From NCBI GenBank assembly GCA_020636745.1, contig JACJXH010000009.1:62001-126000 (forward strand): DNA of 64,000 bases, given 5' to 3'. The position numbers and the translations under genes are program-made. Below the pieces are notes generated by a model. The model was given only the letters and a program-made list of their open reading frames with translations. It was not told the DNA's origin and made no database searches. Source of the stretch: Lentimicrobiaceae bacterium (lineage in GTDB: Bacteria > Bacteroidota > Bacteroidia > Bacteroidales > Lentimicrobiaceae). Of this stretch, positions 17,813 to 26,303 are shown one piece after another; the first letter of the stretch is position 1, and each line of letters begins with the position of its first letter.

Positions 17813-20770
17813 ATGAAAAATAAGGATAAATCTTACTCCGGAAAGAACACAGATTCGCCAGTATCAGGCACTCATCATAATAAAAAAGATGAGGAGTCTG
17901 CTGCTGTTACTGAAGATGTTTTTATCCATTCATTCGATGTACTGCCCGCTGCTTTGCTTTTGGTTGATACTGAATTTTGTATTTTAAGATGTAATAAAGC
18001 TGCTGCTGAACTCCTTGCATTAACCGATGATGACAAAGCCGGAAAACCGGTCTGGGATATTTTACAGTTTCGTGATGAAATGGATTCGGAGAAATTGCAG
18101 CATTTGTTAAGTTCCTCTCCAAGCCTTGTAACTTACGTTCGCTCATTACCATCACAACAATATCTCCATTGCTCTGTTATTCGGTTAACTGTAGCCCAGG
18201 GGATGCATTATCTCATTCAGCTTCAGCCTGTAAGTGCGCAGGAAATCGATTCTTTAACTGTTGCAGGTACGCTTGATGAAGGTATTTCAACCGAAAAAGT
18301 GTTTTTAAATACAGGCATTAGCGACGAGACAAATTTTGGTTTTGGGAATGCATTTTTAAGAAATATCATTGATTCTTTACCCCATCCTTTTTATGTAATT
18401 GAATCGGGAACACATCAGGCAAGGTTAAAGAATCTGGCCGCATTGCAGTTTGAGGATAAACTGGCTGCAGTTCATTGTTTTATGAAAGAAAAGCCCGAAG
18501 GCTGTGTGGGCAATGCATATGTGTGTGCTCTTAAAATGGTGGTAGAGTCAACCTCACCTGTAAGAATTGAACATGAATTTCTCCTTCAGTCGGGTGAAAG
18601 GCGTATTTACGAAGTGTTTGGTTATCCAGTTTTTAACAATAAGGGGGTTTTAAAATTCATCATTCAGTATTCAATTGATATTACAGAACGTAAACGTAAT
18701 GAAATTGAATTGCTCGATTATAAAAATGTGTTGGATAATCTGATGAGCAATCTGCCGGGAATGGCCTTCAGATGCTTGAATGAAGTTAACTGGACAATGG
18801 AATATGTCAGTCCGGGGTGCAAACGCCTGACGGGTTATAGCCCCAAAGAGTTAATTAGCAATAAAAAAACACATTATGGCGATTTAATATATCATGAGGA
18901 TCGGAAAAAAGTTTGGGACTCGATACAAAGAGCAGTTAAAATTCATAAGTTTTACAGGGTCGAGTACCGGATTGTAACCAAAAATGGAAAAATTAAATGG
19001 GTTTTAGAGCAGGGCAAAGGATTTTTTGATAAGTATGATAAACTGGTGAGCCTTGAAGGATTGGTTACGGATATAACTGAAGGTAAGAACGCTGAATTGC
19101 TTTTAAAAGATGAGCTTGCTATCAATCAGGGTATTGCTGCCATTGGCGTTGAGTTGCTCAAAGACTCAATTAAGCCTGCCCGTGTTGCTTATATGGTGCA
19201 ACATTACACACGGATTATTACCGGAAGTCAGTTTTCATTGTTGATTTCTCCTTCAAATGAAGATGAAACCTCTTATATGTATTGTTTTGAGGATAAGGAC
19301 GAAGTTGACGTAGCGAAACGAATCAGACGCAGCGATAAACAAATGAAAATGGTGAATAATTTAATCAATGAATTGTTGACCAAACAAACCCCTGTTATCA
19401 TGAATGAGCCCGGAATCAAAATATTGATTCCATGCGTTTTACCCGGAGAGTTTAACTTTAACCGGTTGATGTGCGTACCTGCTTTTATTAACAGCCAGTT
19501 TGCCGGAATACTTATTCTTGCTGATGCTGAGAATGAATATACCATGCATACTGTAAATATTGTTCAGCGGTTTGTCAATATGTTTGCACTGGCTGCCTAC
19601 AAACTTAGAGCTGAAGAATCGTTGCAGGCTGCAAAGGAAAAAGCAGAAGAATCTGACAGGCTGAAGAGTTTATTTCTTTCGAATATGTCGCACGAATTGC
19701 GCACTCCTATGAATGCCATTGTTGGTTTCGCTGAAATGCTTCAGGATACAGAGCTCAGCATTGATGAAAAGGATCGTTTTCTGGATGTGATTATAAAAAG
19801 CGGTGATAATTTACTTCGAATTGTAAATGATATTATTGACATCTCAAAAATTGAAGCGGGTCAATTGAAAATTATTTATTCTGATTGTTATCTGAATGAA
19901 TTATTTTCCGATTTGGAAGTTTTTTTTAATCACGAGCTGGTGCGGATGAAGAAAGAGCATCTGACCCTTTATATGCAGCCCGGAACCTCTGATCAGAATT
20001 TTGCTATTTATACTGATACTGTAAGAATCAGACAAATTATTTCCAATTTGGTTGGCAATGCCATGAAGTTTACTGACGAAGGTTTTATTGAGGTCGGATA
20101 CAGGGTTAAAAAGGATAAAATTGATTTTTATGTTCGTGATTCAGGAATTGGTATTCCCGTTGATCAGCAAAAGGTTATTTTTGAACGCTTTGGACAGGTT
20201 AAGGATGCAGGCTCACGTAATCTGGCTGGTACCGGATTAGGGTTAACTATTTCAAAAAACCTGGCAGAACTTCTTGGTGGCTCAATGTGGCTTGACTCTT
20301 ATCCGGGCGAAGGTTCCACATTCTGGTTTTCAATTCCTTTTAAACCTGGCCGCCATCAATCTGACCCTCATTCAGAGCCGGGATATACTTTAGCACCCGC
20401 TGAAGACCTTTCGGGCAAATGTATTTTGGTGGTTGAAGATGTAGATACTAATTTCTTTTACATCAGTTCTTTACTAAAAAAAAAGAACTGCCGGGTTCTC
20501 AGAGCTTCCAATGGATTGAAGGCTGTTGAAATCTGTAAGTCCGACTCTTCTGTAAATCTTGTTTTGATGGATATTGAACTTCCTTTGATGGATGGATATG
20601 AAGCTACGCGCCAGATTAAAAAAATAAGGCCTGACCTTCCTATAATTGCGCAAACAGCTTTTGCGCTCATGGGTGAGCGTGAGCGCAGCGTTGAGGCTGG
20701 TTGTGACGATTATATTGCCAAACCGATAAAAAAAGAAATACTGATAGAGGCTATTGCGCGACTTATTTAA
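17813..20770 (+). CDS. Hybrid sensor histidine kinase (PAS-PAS-PAS-GAF-HK-receiver)
   Basis: 985 residues, soluble (no membrane segments). Domains in order: PAS at about 38-140, PAS at 185-293, PAS at 305-425 (ending VTDITEGK), a GAF-like region 430-608, a linker helix, HisKA with phospho-accepting H627 in MSHELRTPMN, HATPase with N749 (NLVGNAMKFT), DSGIGIP and GTGLGLTI, and a C-terminal receiver with D920 (LMDIELPLMDGYEATR) and the PKPIK-type lysine (AKPIKK). The second PAS carries C222, C231 and C238 in the C-x8-C-x6-C spacing seen in Cys-cluster PAS domains. It senses an unknown cytoplasmic signal and must pass phosphate to another protein through an Hpt domain. Its receiver closely resembles the stand-alone receiver at 49785-50201. 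Confidence 0.93.
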   Translation: MKNKDKSYSGKNTDSPVSGTHHNKKDEESAAVTEDVFIHSFDVLPAALLLVDTEFCILRCNKAAAELLALTDDDKAGKPVWDILQFRDEMDSEKLQHLLSSSPSLVTYVRSLPSQQYLHCSVIRLTVAQGMHYLIQLQPVSAQEIDSLTVAGTLDEGISTEKVFLNTGISDETNFGFGNAFLRNIIDSLPHPFYVIESGTHQARLKNLAALQFEDKLAAVHCFMKEKPEGCVGNAYVCALKMVVESTSPVRIEHEFLLQSGERRIYEVFGYPVFNNKGVLKFIIQYSIDITERKRNEIELLDYKNVLDNLMSNLPGMAFRCLNEVNWTMEYVSPGCKRLTGYSPKELISNKKTHYGDLIYHEDRKKVWDSIQRAVKIHKFYRVEYRIVTKNGKIKWVLEQGKGFFDKYDKLVSLEGLVTDITEGKNAELLLKDELAINQGIAAIGVELLKDSIKPARVAYMVQHYTRIITGSQFSLLISPSNEDETSYMYCFEDKDEVDVAKRIRRSDKQMKMVNNLINELLTKQTPVIMNEPGIKILIPCVLPGEFNFNRLMCVPAFINSQFAGILILADAENEYTMHTVNIVQRFVNMFALAAYKLRAEESLQAAKEKAEESDRLKSLFLSNMSHELRTPMNAIVGFAEMLQDTELSIDEKDRFLDVIIKSGDNLLRIVNDIIDISKIEAGQLKIIYSDCYLNELFSDLEVFFNHELVRMKKEHLTLYMQPGTSDQNFAIYTDTVRIRQIISNLVGNAMKFTDEGFIEVGYRVKKDKIDFYVRDSGIGIPVDQQKVIFERFGQVKDAGSRNLAGTGLGLTISKNLAELLGGSMWLDSYPGEGSTFWFSIPFKPGRHQSDPHSEPGYTLAPAEDLSGKCILVVEDVDTNFFYISSLLKKKNCRVLRASNGLKAVEICKSDSSVNLVLMDIELPLMDGYEATRQIKKIRPDLPIIAQTAFALMGERERSVEAGCDDYIAKPIKKEILIEAIARLI

Positions 20771-20788
20771 GTGCTCAGGATGGTTTAA

Positions 20789-23728
20789 TCATAAATATCT
20801 GGGATCACTCATCGGAGGGAGTTTGGCCATTTTAGATACTTCCAGCGACGGAAAGCCAAATTCTTCAACAACCTTGCCCAGCAACAGATACACACCCCTG
20901 CCTCTGAAGGGGAATTCTTTGACAGTGTCAGGGAAATGCACTGTGTCGAAAAACTCACCTTCATCATCAAAAAAAGTGGCAAAATGCATAATTTCGTTCC
21001 TGATTGTGCGCACATATTTAATGGTGACCAAAATGCCGGCCATTTTAACCGTTTGGCCTGTTGATGTGCGTAGATGCCTGGCCTGTATTTCACCTCTGAA
21101 GTTGGTTTTAAGCATTTCAAAGTAATTCATACTAATTGGAAAGTCAAGAAGTTCAATTTCGTCATAGGCGTCTTCAAGCGGGCTGTGTACAAGTGCCGGG
21201 AGACTGAATTGCCTAACAGGTTGCCTGAAAAGAGAAACTGCAGGTTCGGGGCGTTTCTTTCCCGTTAGCATATGAGCTTCCCATAAAAGCTGTTGTTTGC
21301 CAAGGCCGGTAAATCGGAGTGCGCCGGTTCTAATCAAAATAATCAGTTGCTCCATAGCGGGCTTCATCCTGTCAATAAAATTGTAGAGATCCAGAAACAG
21401 GCCATTTTGTCCGCGGTTTTCCAATAGTGAATGCACAAAGTTGCTTTCAAGCCCTGCAATGTGAATAAAACCCATATAAATGGTGTTTCCCGAAAGAGTA
21501 TTGAGGTAGTAGCTCCGGTTGATGCAGGGCAGTTCAATGATAGCTCCGCAGCGTTTAGCTTCATTAAAGTAAACCCAACTCTGGTAAAATCCGCCGAAAT
21601 TGTTGATGACGGCTACCATAAATTCTATCGGAAAGTATGATTTAAGATAAAGGCTTTGATAGCTTTCAACGGCAAATGAGGCCGAATGCGCTTTGGAGAA
21701 GGAGTATCCGGCAAACGATTCAATCTGTCGCCACACTTCATTGGTTATCTCTTCGGCATATCCCTTGTTACGGCAATTGTCAAAAAATTTATCAATAATC
21801 TTCTGAAATTCTACCCTTGACCGGTACTTACCGCTCATTGCCCGTCGCAGTACATCAGCATCGGCCAGGTCGAGGCCGGCAAAGTGGTGGCATATTTTCA
21901 GTACATCTTCCTGATATACCATTACACCGTAAGTTTCACTCAGCTGTTCTTTCATTATGGGGTGAATGTAGTCAAAGCCTTCGGGGTTGTGAAAACGCCG
22001 GATATATTCGCGCATCATTCCCGAGCGGGCTACACCCGGCCTGATGATGGAGCTGGCTGCCACCAGACTGAGGTAGTTGTCGCATCTGAGCTTTTTAAGC
22101 AATCCTCGCATGGCCGGGCTTTCGATGTAAAAGCAGCCGTTGGTTTCTCCCTCGCGCAGTTGTTCTTTTACCTTTGCATCCTGCTTGAATTTTTCAACCT
22201 GGTGTATGTCAATGCTGATGCCATGGTTGGCCTTTACTATTTCCACACAATCATGAATGTGCCCGATGCCACGTTGGCTAAGGATGTCGAGCTTCTCAAA
22301 TCCAAGGTCCTCTGCAACATACATGTCCCATTGGGTAACCGGCATTGATTTGGGCGGCAAATCGAGCGCAGTGTAACAGGTGATAGGTTCTTCCGAAATA
22401 AGAATACCACCGGCATGAATGCTGCGTATGTTTGGGAAGTCGGTCATGCGGATGCCAATTTCTGTAATGTGCCGTGTAATGTCATCCTGGTTCAACGGGT
22501 TGCCGGGCTCATCAACCAGTCGGTCAAGCTCCGCTTTGGGAAGTCCCATAACCTTTCCCAGCTCCCGTAGTATTGATTTGCCTTTAAAGGTCGAGGTTGC
22601 GCCCAGCAATGCCGTATGTTCGCGACCGTAGCGTTTGAAGATGTAATCCAGCACTTCGTCGCGCTCTTTCCACGAGTAATCGATGTCAAAATCGGGAGGA
22701 CTGCTTCGTTTGGGATTCAGAAAACGCTCAAAATACAGGTTTAGCTCAATGGGATCAACATCGGTAATGCGCAGACAATAGGCCACAATACTGTTGGCTC
22801 CACTGCCACGTCCTACATGGTAAAATCCGCGCGACATAGAGTATCTGATAATGTCCCAGGTAATTAGAAAATAGGCTCCGAATTTAAGCCGGTCAATAAT
22901 GTCAAGCTCATGACGAACACGGGCGGCTGCTTCCCGGTTGTTTTTTCCGTAGCGGTATTCCATCCCTTCAAGGCTTAGTTTTTCAAGCAATAGCCTGTCG
23001 TCGTAAGCACTTCCTGTAAAAGTCCTTTTGTTTTTGATAATTCTGAAGTCAAAGTCTATGCTGCACCGACCTGCAAGTCTTTCCGTGTTTCTGATCAATT
23101 CGGGGTAATTCTCAAATAGTTGCTTCAGGCCGGCCGCATCTGTCAGAAACCGCTCACTTCCGGCAACCATAGCCGGAGTAAGCCGGCTAAGTAATATGTT
23201 GTTGTCGATGGCGCGCAGGTAGCGGTGTAATTCATAGCCCTTTTCATCGGCAAAAACTATGGGTGAATGAATGATGTATTTTTGGGCGTGTTTTGAATAG
23301 TCAGACAAGGGAAGTTTGCTGATGTCAGTAGTGGTAACCCCTGTAAATTCATTCTCGGCCATATCGTTTATGGGGCGGCTTCCAAACGGATAAAGGATAA
23401 ACACATGATTCATTGGAGGCGCCGGCCAGGGCAGGGGAGTGCCCTGTATATTGCATCGGCTCAGTAAATCGTTCAGCTCTTTGAAGCCTTTATTGTTTTC
23501 GGCAATACCTGTGTATAGTAGTCGGTTGCCCTCTCTGAACTCAACTCCGGCCATGGGCTTTATGCCTGCTTTGTGGCAGGCTTTTACAAAATCAATAGTT
23601 CCGGAAGTGTTGTTGATGTCTGTCAGCAGAACAGCGTCAGCTCCGGCAGCGGCAGCTGACTGAGGTATCTGATCAATGGGCAGTGTACCGTAGCGCAGAC
23701 TGTAATATGAGAGGAAGGTCAGGTGCAT
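20789..23728 (-). CDS. Short DNA polymerase III alpha subunit, DnaE2-like
   Basis: 979 residues, shorter than a replicative DnaE (about 1150-1200). The family C polymerase core is intact: GRGSGANSIVAY, PPDFDIDY with catalytic D348 and D350, and D481 in EKLDILSQRG; also AYSFSKAHSASFA. A C-terminal OB fold (about 880-960) follows a helix-hairpin-helix region, and there is no tau-binding tail. The N-terminal PHP domain is degenerate: the metal ligands of the HLHVHS motif are replaced (MHLTFLSYYS) and the TDH motif reads TDI. It lies behind dinB on the same strand in a damage-response cassette, so it is probably an error-prone lesion-bypass polymerase partner rather than the main replicase. Confidence 0.88.
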   Translation of the reverse strand: MHLTFLSYYSLRYGTLPIDQIPQSAAAAGADAVLLTDINNTSGTIDFVKACHKAGIKPMAGVEFREGNRLLYTGIAENNKGFKELNDLLSRCNIQGTPLPWPAPPMNHVFILYPFGSRPINDMAENEFTGVTTTDISKLPLSDYSKHAQKYIIHSPIVFADEKGYELHRYLRAIDNNILLSRLTPAMVAGSERFLTDAAGLKQLFENYPELIRNTERLAGRCSIDFDFRIIKNKRTFTGSAYDDRLLLEKLSLEGMEYRYGKNNREAAARVRHELDIIDRLKFGAYFLITWDIIRYSMSRGFYHVGRGSGANSIVAYCLRITDVDPIELNLYFERFLNPKRSSPPDFDIDYSWKERDEVLDYIFKRYGREHTALLGATSTFKGKSILRELGKVMGLPKAELDRLVDEPGNPLNQDDITRHITEIGIRMTDFPNIRSIHAGGILISEEPITCYTALDLPPKSMPVTQWDMYVAEDLGFEKLDILSQRGIGHIHDCVEIVKANHGISIDIHQVEKFKQDAKVKEQLREGETNGCFYIESPAMRGLLKKLRCDNYLSLVAASSIIRPGVARSGMMREYIRRFHNPEGFDYIHPIMKEQLSETYGVMVYQEDVLKICHHFAGLDLADADVLRRAMSGKYRSRVEFQKIIDKFFDNCRNKGYAEEITNEVWRQIESFAGYSFSKAHSASFAVESYQSLYLKSYFPIEFMVAVINNFGGFYQSWVYFNEAKRCGAIIELPCINRSYYLNTLSGNTIYMGFIHIAGLESNFVHSLLENRGQNGLFLDLYNFIDRMKPAMEQLIILIRTGALRFTGLGKQQLLWEAHMLTGKKRPEPAVSLFRQPVRQFSLPALVHSPLEDAYDEIELLDFPISMNYFEMLKTNFRGEIQARHLRTSTGQTVKMAGILVTIKYVRTIRNEIMHFATFFDDEGEFFDTVHFPDTVKEFPFRGRGVYLLLGKVVEEFGFPSLEVSKMAKLPPMSDPRYL

Positions 23729-23827
23729 TTTTTATAGTTAGTCAGGTTAAAGTGAAGTAAAACAGTGTGTTAATTGTGTAGGCCTCTGGTGTTTAAAAAG
23801 TGGACTCAGATGGCTTGGGGTGCTTTG

Positions 23828-23853
23828 TGTTTTTTCTTAGTGTTTTTTCTTAG
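23828..23853. repeat. Tandem 13-bp duplication
   Basis: TGTTTTTTCTTAG occurs twice in direct tandem in the 182-bp gap between dinB and dnaE. A slippage product is likely. Confidence 0.7.
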
Positions 23854-23871
23854 TGTTGCATTGTAAAGTTT

Positions 23872-23892
23872 ATATAATCAGAGTGATATCAC
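23872..23892. promoter_or_regulatory. Half operator and short palindrome upstream of dnaE
   Basis: ATATAATCA (23872-23880) is identical to the right half of the two palindromes at 25143-25182, followed closely by the perfect palindrome GTGATATCAC (23883-23892). It could be a weak regulator site for dnaE; the left half-site is poor. Confidence 0.3.
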
Positions 23893-23910
23893 GTGCGAGT
23901 GCAGGTTTTA

Positions 23911-25092
23911 TTACTCTTCATCTCCTGTTAAAACCGACCCCAGTGTTGCAGCGCGTGTTACCGCCCGGCTGCCGAAACGGTTTCGGATATGATCCATTGT
24001 TTGGTATAGGCTGATGATTTCGGGCGAATCGTCGAACATGCTGATTTGTTGTACGCCACTTACCAGATGACTAAACCTGACGCCAATCAGCCTGATAAGC
24101 ATGCGCCGCTGATATAGTTTGTTGAAGAGGTTTCGGGTAACCGGCAGCAGCATATGGTCGAAGGCTGTATAAGGTATACGGTGCTGAAGGGTGTGCGTAT
24201 CAAAGTTGGCATAACGTATTTTTACGGTAATGCAGGATGTTAGCTTTTGCCTGGTACGAAGCTGGTATGATAATTTCTCAACCATTTTCAGCAACAGGTC
24301 GTTAATCATGGTTATATCAATGGTGTCCTGTTCAAAGGTTGTTTCTGTACTTACAGATTTTCGCTCAGAGTAAGGTTCAACCGGGGTTGGATCAATCCCG
24401 TTGGCCTTTTTCCATATAATAATGCCATTTTTGCCCAGCACACGTTCTACCATTTCGATAGGCATATGGCTGAGTGTTTCTATACGGGCAATGCCCATCG
24501 AGCGAAGCAGCCGGAATGTTTTGTCGCCGATTCCCGGAATTTTGCTTATGGAAAGCGGGCTGAGGAAAGGCACAACTCCTTCGCGCCTGATTTCCAGTTC
24601 GCCATTAGGCTTGGCTTGCCCGGTAGCAATTTTTGAAACAGTTTTATTTACCGAAAGACCAAATGAAATGGGAAGTCCTGTTTCACGGATGATACGCTGG
24701 CGCAGACTGTGAGACCATTTAACAGCCCCAAAAAAGCGATCGATGCCTGTTATGTCAAGGTAATGCTCATCGATGGAAGCTTTTTCATATACCGGAGCCT
24801 GTTCAGCAATGATTTGGGTGACTTCGTTTGAATAGCGGGTGTACTGTTCCATGTCGCCACGAATAACAATGGCATCGGGACAAAGAGCCCGGGCCATTTT
24901 CATAGGCATGGCTGAATGTACACCAAAAGTGCGTGCTTCGTAGCTGCATCCGGCTACCACTCCTCTGTCAGACATACCTCCGATAATTACCGGAAGCCCG
25001 GCCAAACGACTGTTATTCAAACGCTCAACCGATACAAAAAATGTATCCAAATCCAAATGGACAATTGTTCTGTCACTGCCGGAGCTCATCAT
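23911..25092 (-). CDS. dinB: DNA polymerase IV (Y-family, catalytically complete)
   Basis: 393 residues. Y-family polymerase motifs: HLDLDTFFVSVE (first metal aspartates), VVAGCSYEARTFGVHSAMP, and SIDEHYLD with the catalytic Asp-Glu pair, then SFGLSVNKTVSKIAT, the HhH segment ISKIPGIGDKTFRLL and the little-finger domain. QISMF near residue 350 matches a beta-clamp-binding motif, followed by a tail. All catalytic acids are present, unlike the inactive ImuB of classical DnaE2 cassettes. Codon 1 and 2 are both ATG. It is transcribed divergently from the S24 regulator, with operator-like palindromes in the shared 115-bp gap, and lies 182 bp upstream of dnaE. Confidence 0.93.
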   Translation of the reverse strand: MMSSGSDRTIVHLDLDTFFVSVERLNNSRLAGLPVIIGGMSDRGVVAGCSYEARTFGVHSAMPMKMARALCPDAIVIRGDMEQYTRYSNEVTQIIAEQAPVYEKASIDEHYLDITGIDRFFGAVKWSHSLRQRIIRETGLPISFGLSVNKTVSKIATGQAKPNGELEIRREGVVPFLSPLSISKIPGIGDKTFRLLRSMGIARIETLSHMPIEMVERVLGKNGIIIWKKANGIDPTPVEPYSERKSVSTETTFEQDTIDITMINDLLLKMVEKLSYQLRTRQKLTSCITVKIRYANFDTHTLQHRIPYTAFDHMLLPVTRNLFNKLYQRRMLIRLIGVRFSHLVSGVQQISMFDDSPEIISLYQTMDHIRNRFGSRAVTRAATLGSVLTGDEE

Positions 25093-25114
25093 GAAAAATA
25101 TTTTTGGTTGTTTG

Positions 25115-25144
25115 TTGAATTATTCATTTTATGCAGTACCTTTG
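25115..25144 (+). promoter_or_regulatory. Putative promoter of the XRE-S24 regulator
   Basis: TTG at 25115-25117, a 19-bp spacer and TACCTTTG at 25137-25144, a full match to TAnnTTTG. The first operator palindrome overlaps its last two bases, which fits autorepression. Confidence 0.6.
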
Positions 25145-25159
25145 ATTAAAATATAATCA
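25143..25159. promoter_or_regulatory. Operator candidate 1, 17-bp palindrome
   Basis: TGATTAAAATATAATCA: arms TGATTA and TAATCA are exact inverted repeats around AAATA. It overlaps the end of the regulator's -7 element. Confidence 0.75.
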
Positions 25160-25165
25160 AAATTG

Positions 25166-25182
25166 TGATTACAATATAATCA
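25166..25182. promoter_or_regulatory. Operator candidate 2, 17-bp palindrome
   Basis: TGATTACAATATAATCA differs from copy 1 at one base. The two copies start 23 bp apart, about two helical turns, which would allow cooperative binding of two dimers. Confidence 0.75.
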
Positions 25183-25207
25183 TTATTTAAACAACTTCAA
25201 CAAGGCC

Positions 25208-26041
25208 ATGAATATTTTTGCTTCAAACATTAAACTTTTGCGCAAGCGGCGCGGCCGCACCCAGGATGAGGTGGCTTTTGCACTTGGCATGAAAAGACCT
25301 ACCTTAAGTGGCTATGAAAACGAAGTGGCTCAGCCCGGCATTGAGTCTCTGCTTGCATTTTCGAAATACTTCGGTATTTCAGTTGATACCCTGCTTAAAA
25401 TAGATTTATCGAAACTATCGCAAAGCGAATTGTCGCAGCTCGAACGAGGCTATGATGTGTTTATTACAGGGAGCAAAATCAGGGTGCTAACGACAACTGT
25501 TGATAGCAGTAATGAAGAAAATATTGAAGTAGTAAACCAGAAAGCCTCTGCAGGCTATCGGGTTGGATTTGCCGATCCAGAATATATCAAGGTACTTCCA
25601 ACCTTTCATATGCCCTTCCTTTCGAAAGAAAAAAAATACCGCACATTTCAAATCAATGGTGATTCCATGCTGCCCATTCCTGATGGCTCATGGGTTACCG
25701 CTGAGTTTGTGCAAAACTGGAATCTGATTCGCGACGGGCAGCCATATATCATACTTACGCTCGACGATGGTATTATGTTTAAGGTAGTGACCAACCGCAT
25801 TAAAACCGATGCCAGACTTACCCTGCATTCACTCAATCCTCTGTATGAACCTTATGAAATTGATATCAAAGATGTACGTGAAGTATGGAAATTTGTTCAT
25901 TATATCAGCAGTGCCATGCCCGAACCTAATCTGCCTCGTGAAGAACTCGCCGCCACGGTAGCTGCCCTCAAAAAGGATATGGACAAACTTAAAAAACAGG
26001 TAAATACCGGACAGGTGCTTCAATTGCCATTTGATGATTAA
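25208..26041 (+). CDS. Self-cleaving XRE-S24 (LexA/UmuD-like) transcriptional regulator
   Basis: 277 residues. N-terminal XRE helix-turn-helix (about 5-60, with RTQDEVAFALGMKRPTLSGYE). The C-terminal S24 serine peptidase domain has the cleavage site A115-G116 (KASAGYRVGF), nucleophile S153 in NGDSMLPI and general base K192 in GIMFKVV, a 39-residue spacing close to that of LexA and UmuD. A charged helical tail (about 240-277) follows. By analogy it represses the divergent dinB and probably its own gene, and is inactivated by RecA-stimulated self-cleavage after DNA damage. It is not a canonical winged-helix LexA; its DNA-binding domain is of the phage repressor type. Confidence 0.9.
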   Translation: MNIFASNIKLLRKRRGRTQDEVAFALGMKRPTLSGYENEVAQPGIESLLAFSKYFGISVDTLLKIDLSKLSQSELSQLERGYDVFITGSKIRVLTTTVDSSNEENIEVVNQKASAGYRVGFADPEYIKVLPTFHMPFLSKEKKYRTFQINGDSMLPIPDGSWVTAEFVQNWNLIRDGQPYIILTLDDGIMFKVVTNRIKTDARLTLHSLNPLYEPYEIDIKDVREVWKFVHYISSAMPEPNLPREELAATVAALKKDMDKLKKQVNTGQVLQLPFDD

Positions 26042-26260
26042 TTAAAAAAAATGTCATTCCCATTCGCTGCAGGGTAAACATTACCTGCCTGAAAAATCAG
26101 CAGCCGGAGCTTGTTGATATGGCTGCTATTTCCAGTTTATCCTTGTTGCCACGTTTTCTAAAACAGCATCGGCATGGAACGGGTAAAACACTTGCGCTGA
26201 AATCTGTTATGATTAAATGGAATTTCTTTTATCAACATTCGGTAATTCAGTATTTATCGC

Positions 26261-26268
26261 TATCTTTG
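26261..26268 (+). promoter_or_regulatory. Putative -7 element of the thrS operon
   Basis: TATCTTTG, a perfect TAnnTTTG, 36 bp before the ATG at 26304. It lies downstream of an earlier in-frame ATG (26217), which therefore is probably not the start. Confidence 0.5.
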
Positions 26269-26303
26269 CACCCATTTTCAGAATTAAGCCTAAAATAAAT
26301 ACA

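Noticed and set aside
21884..22348. 154-codon antisense frame within dnaE
   Set aside because: It is opposite to a strongly conserved polymerase coding region and has no recognisable product; typical shadow frame. The antisense frames over the CaCA antiporter (4968-5420, 5430-5789) are rejected for the same reason.
25208..26041. Prophage repressor as the identity of the XRE-S24 protein
   Set aside because: No phage genes are nearby and it lies divergent to dinB with dedicated palindromes; a damage-response regulator is more likely.
26217..26303. N-terminal extension of thrS from the earlier ATG
   Set aside because: It lies upstream of the TATCTTTG element and adds residues that do not resemble ThrRS; the ATG at 26304 is better.
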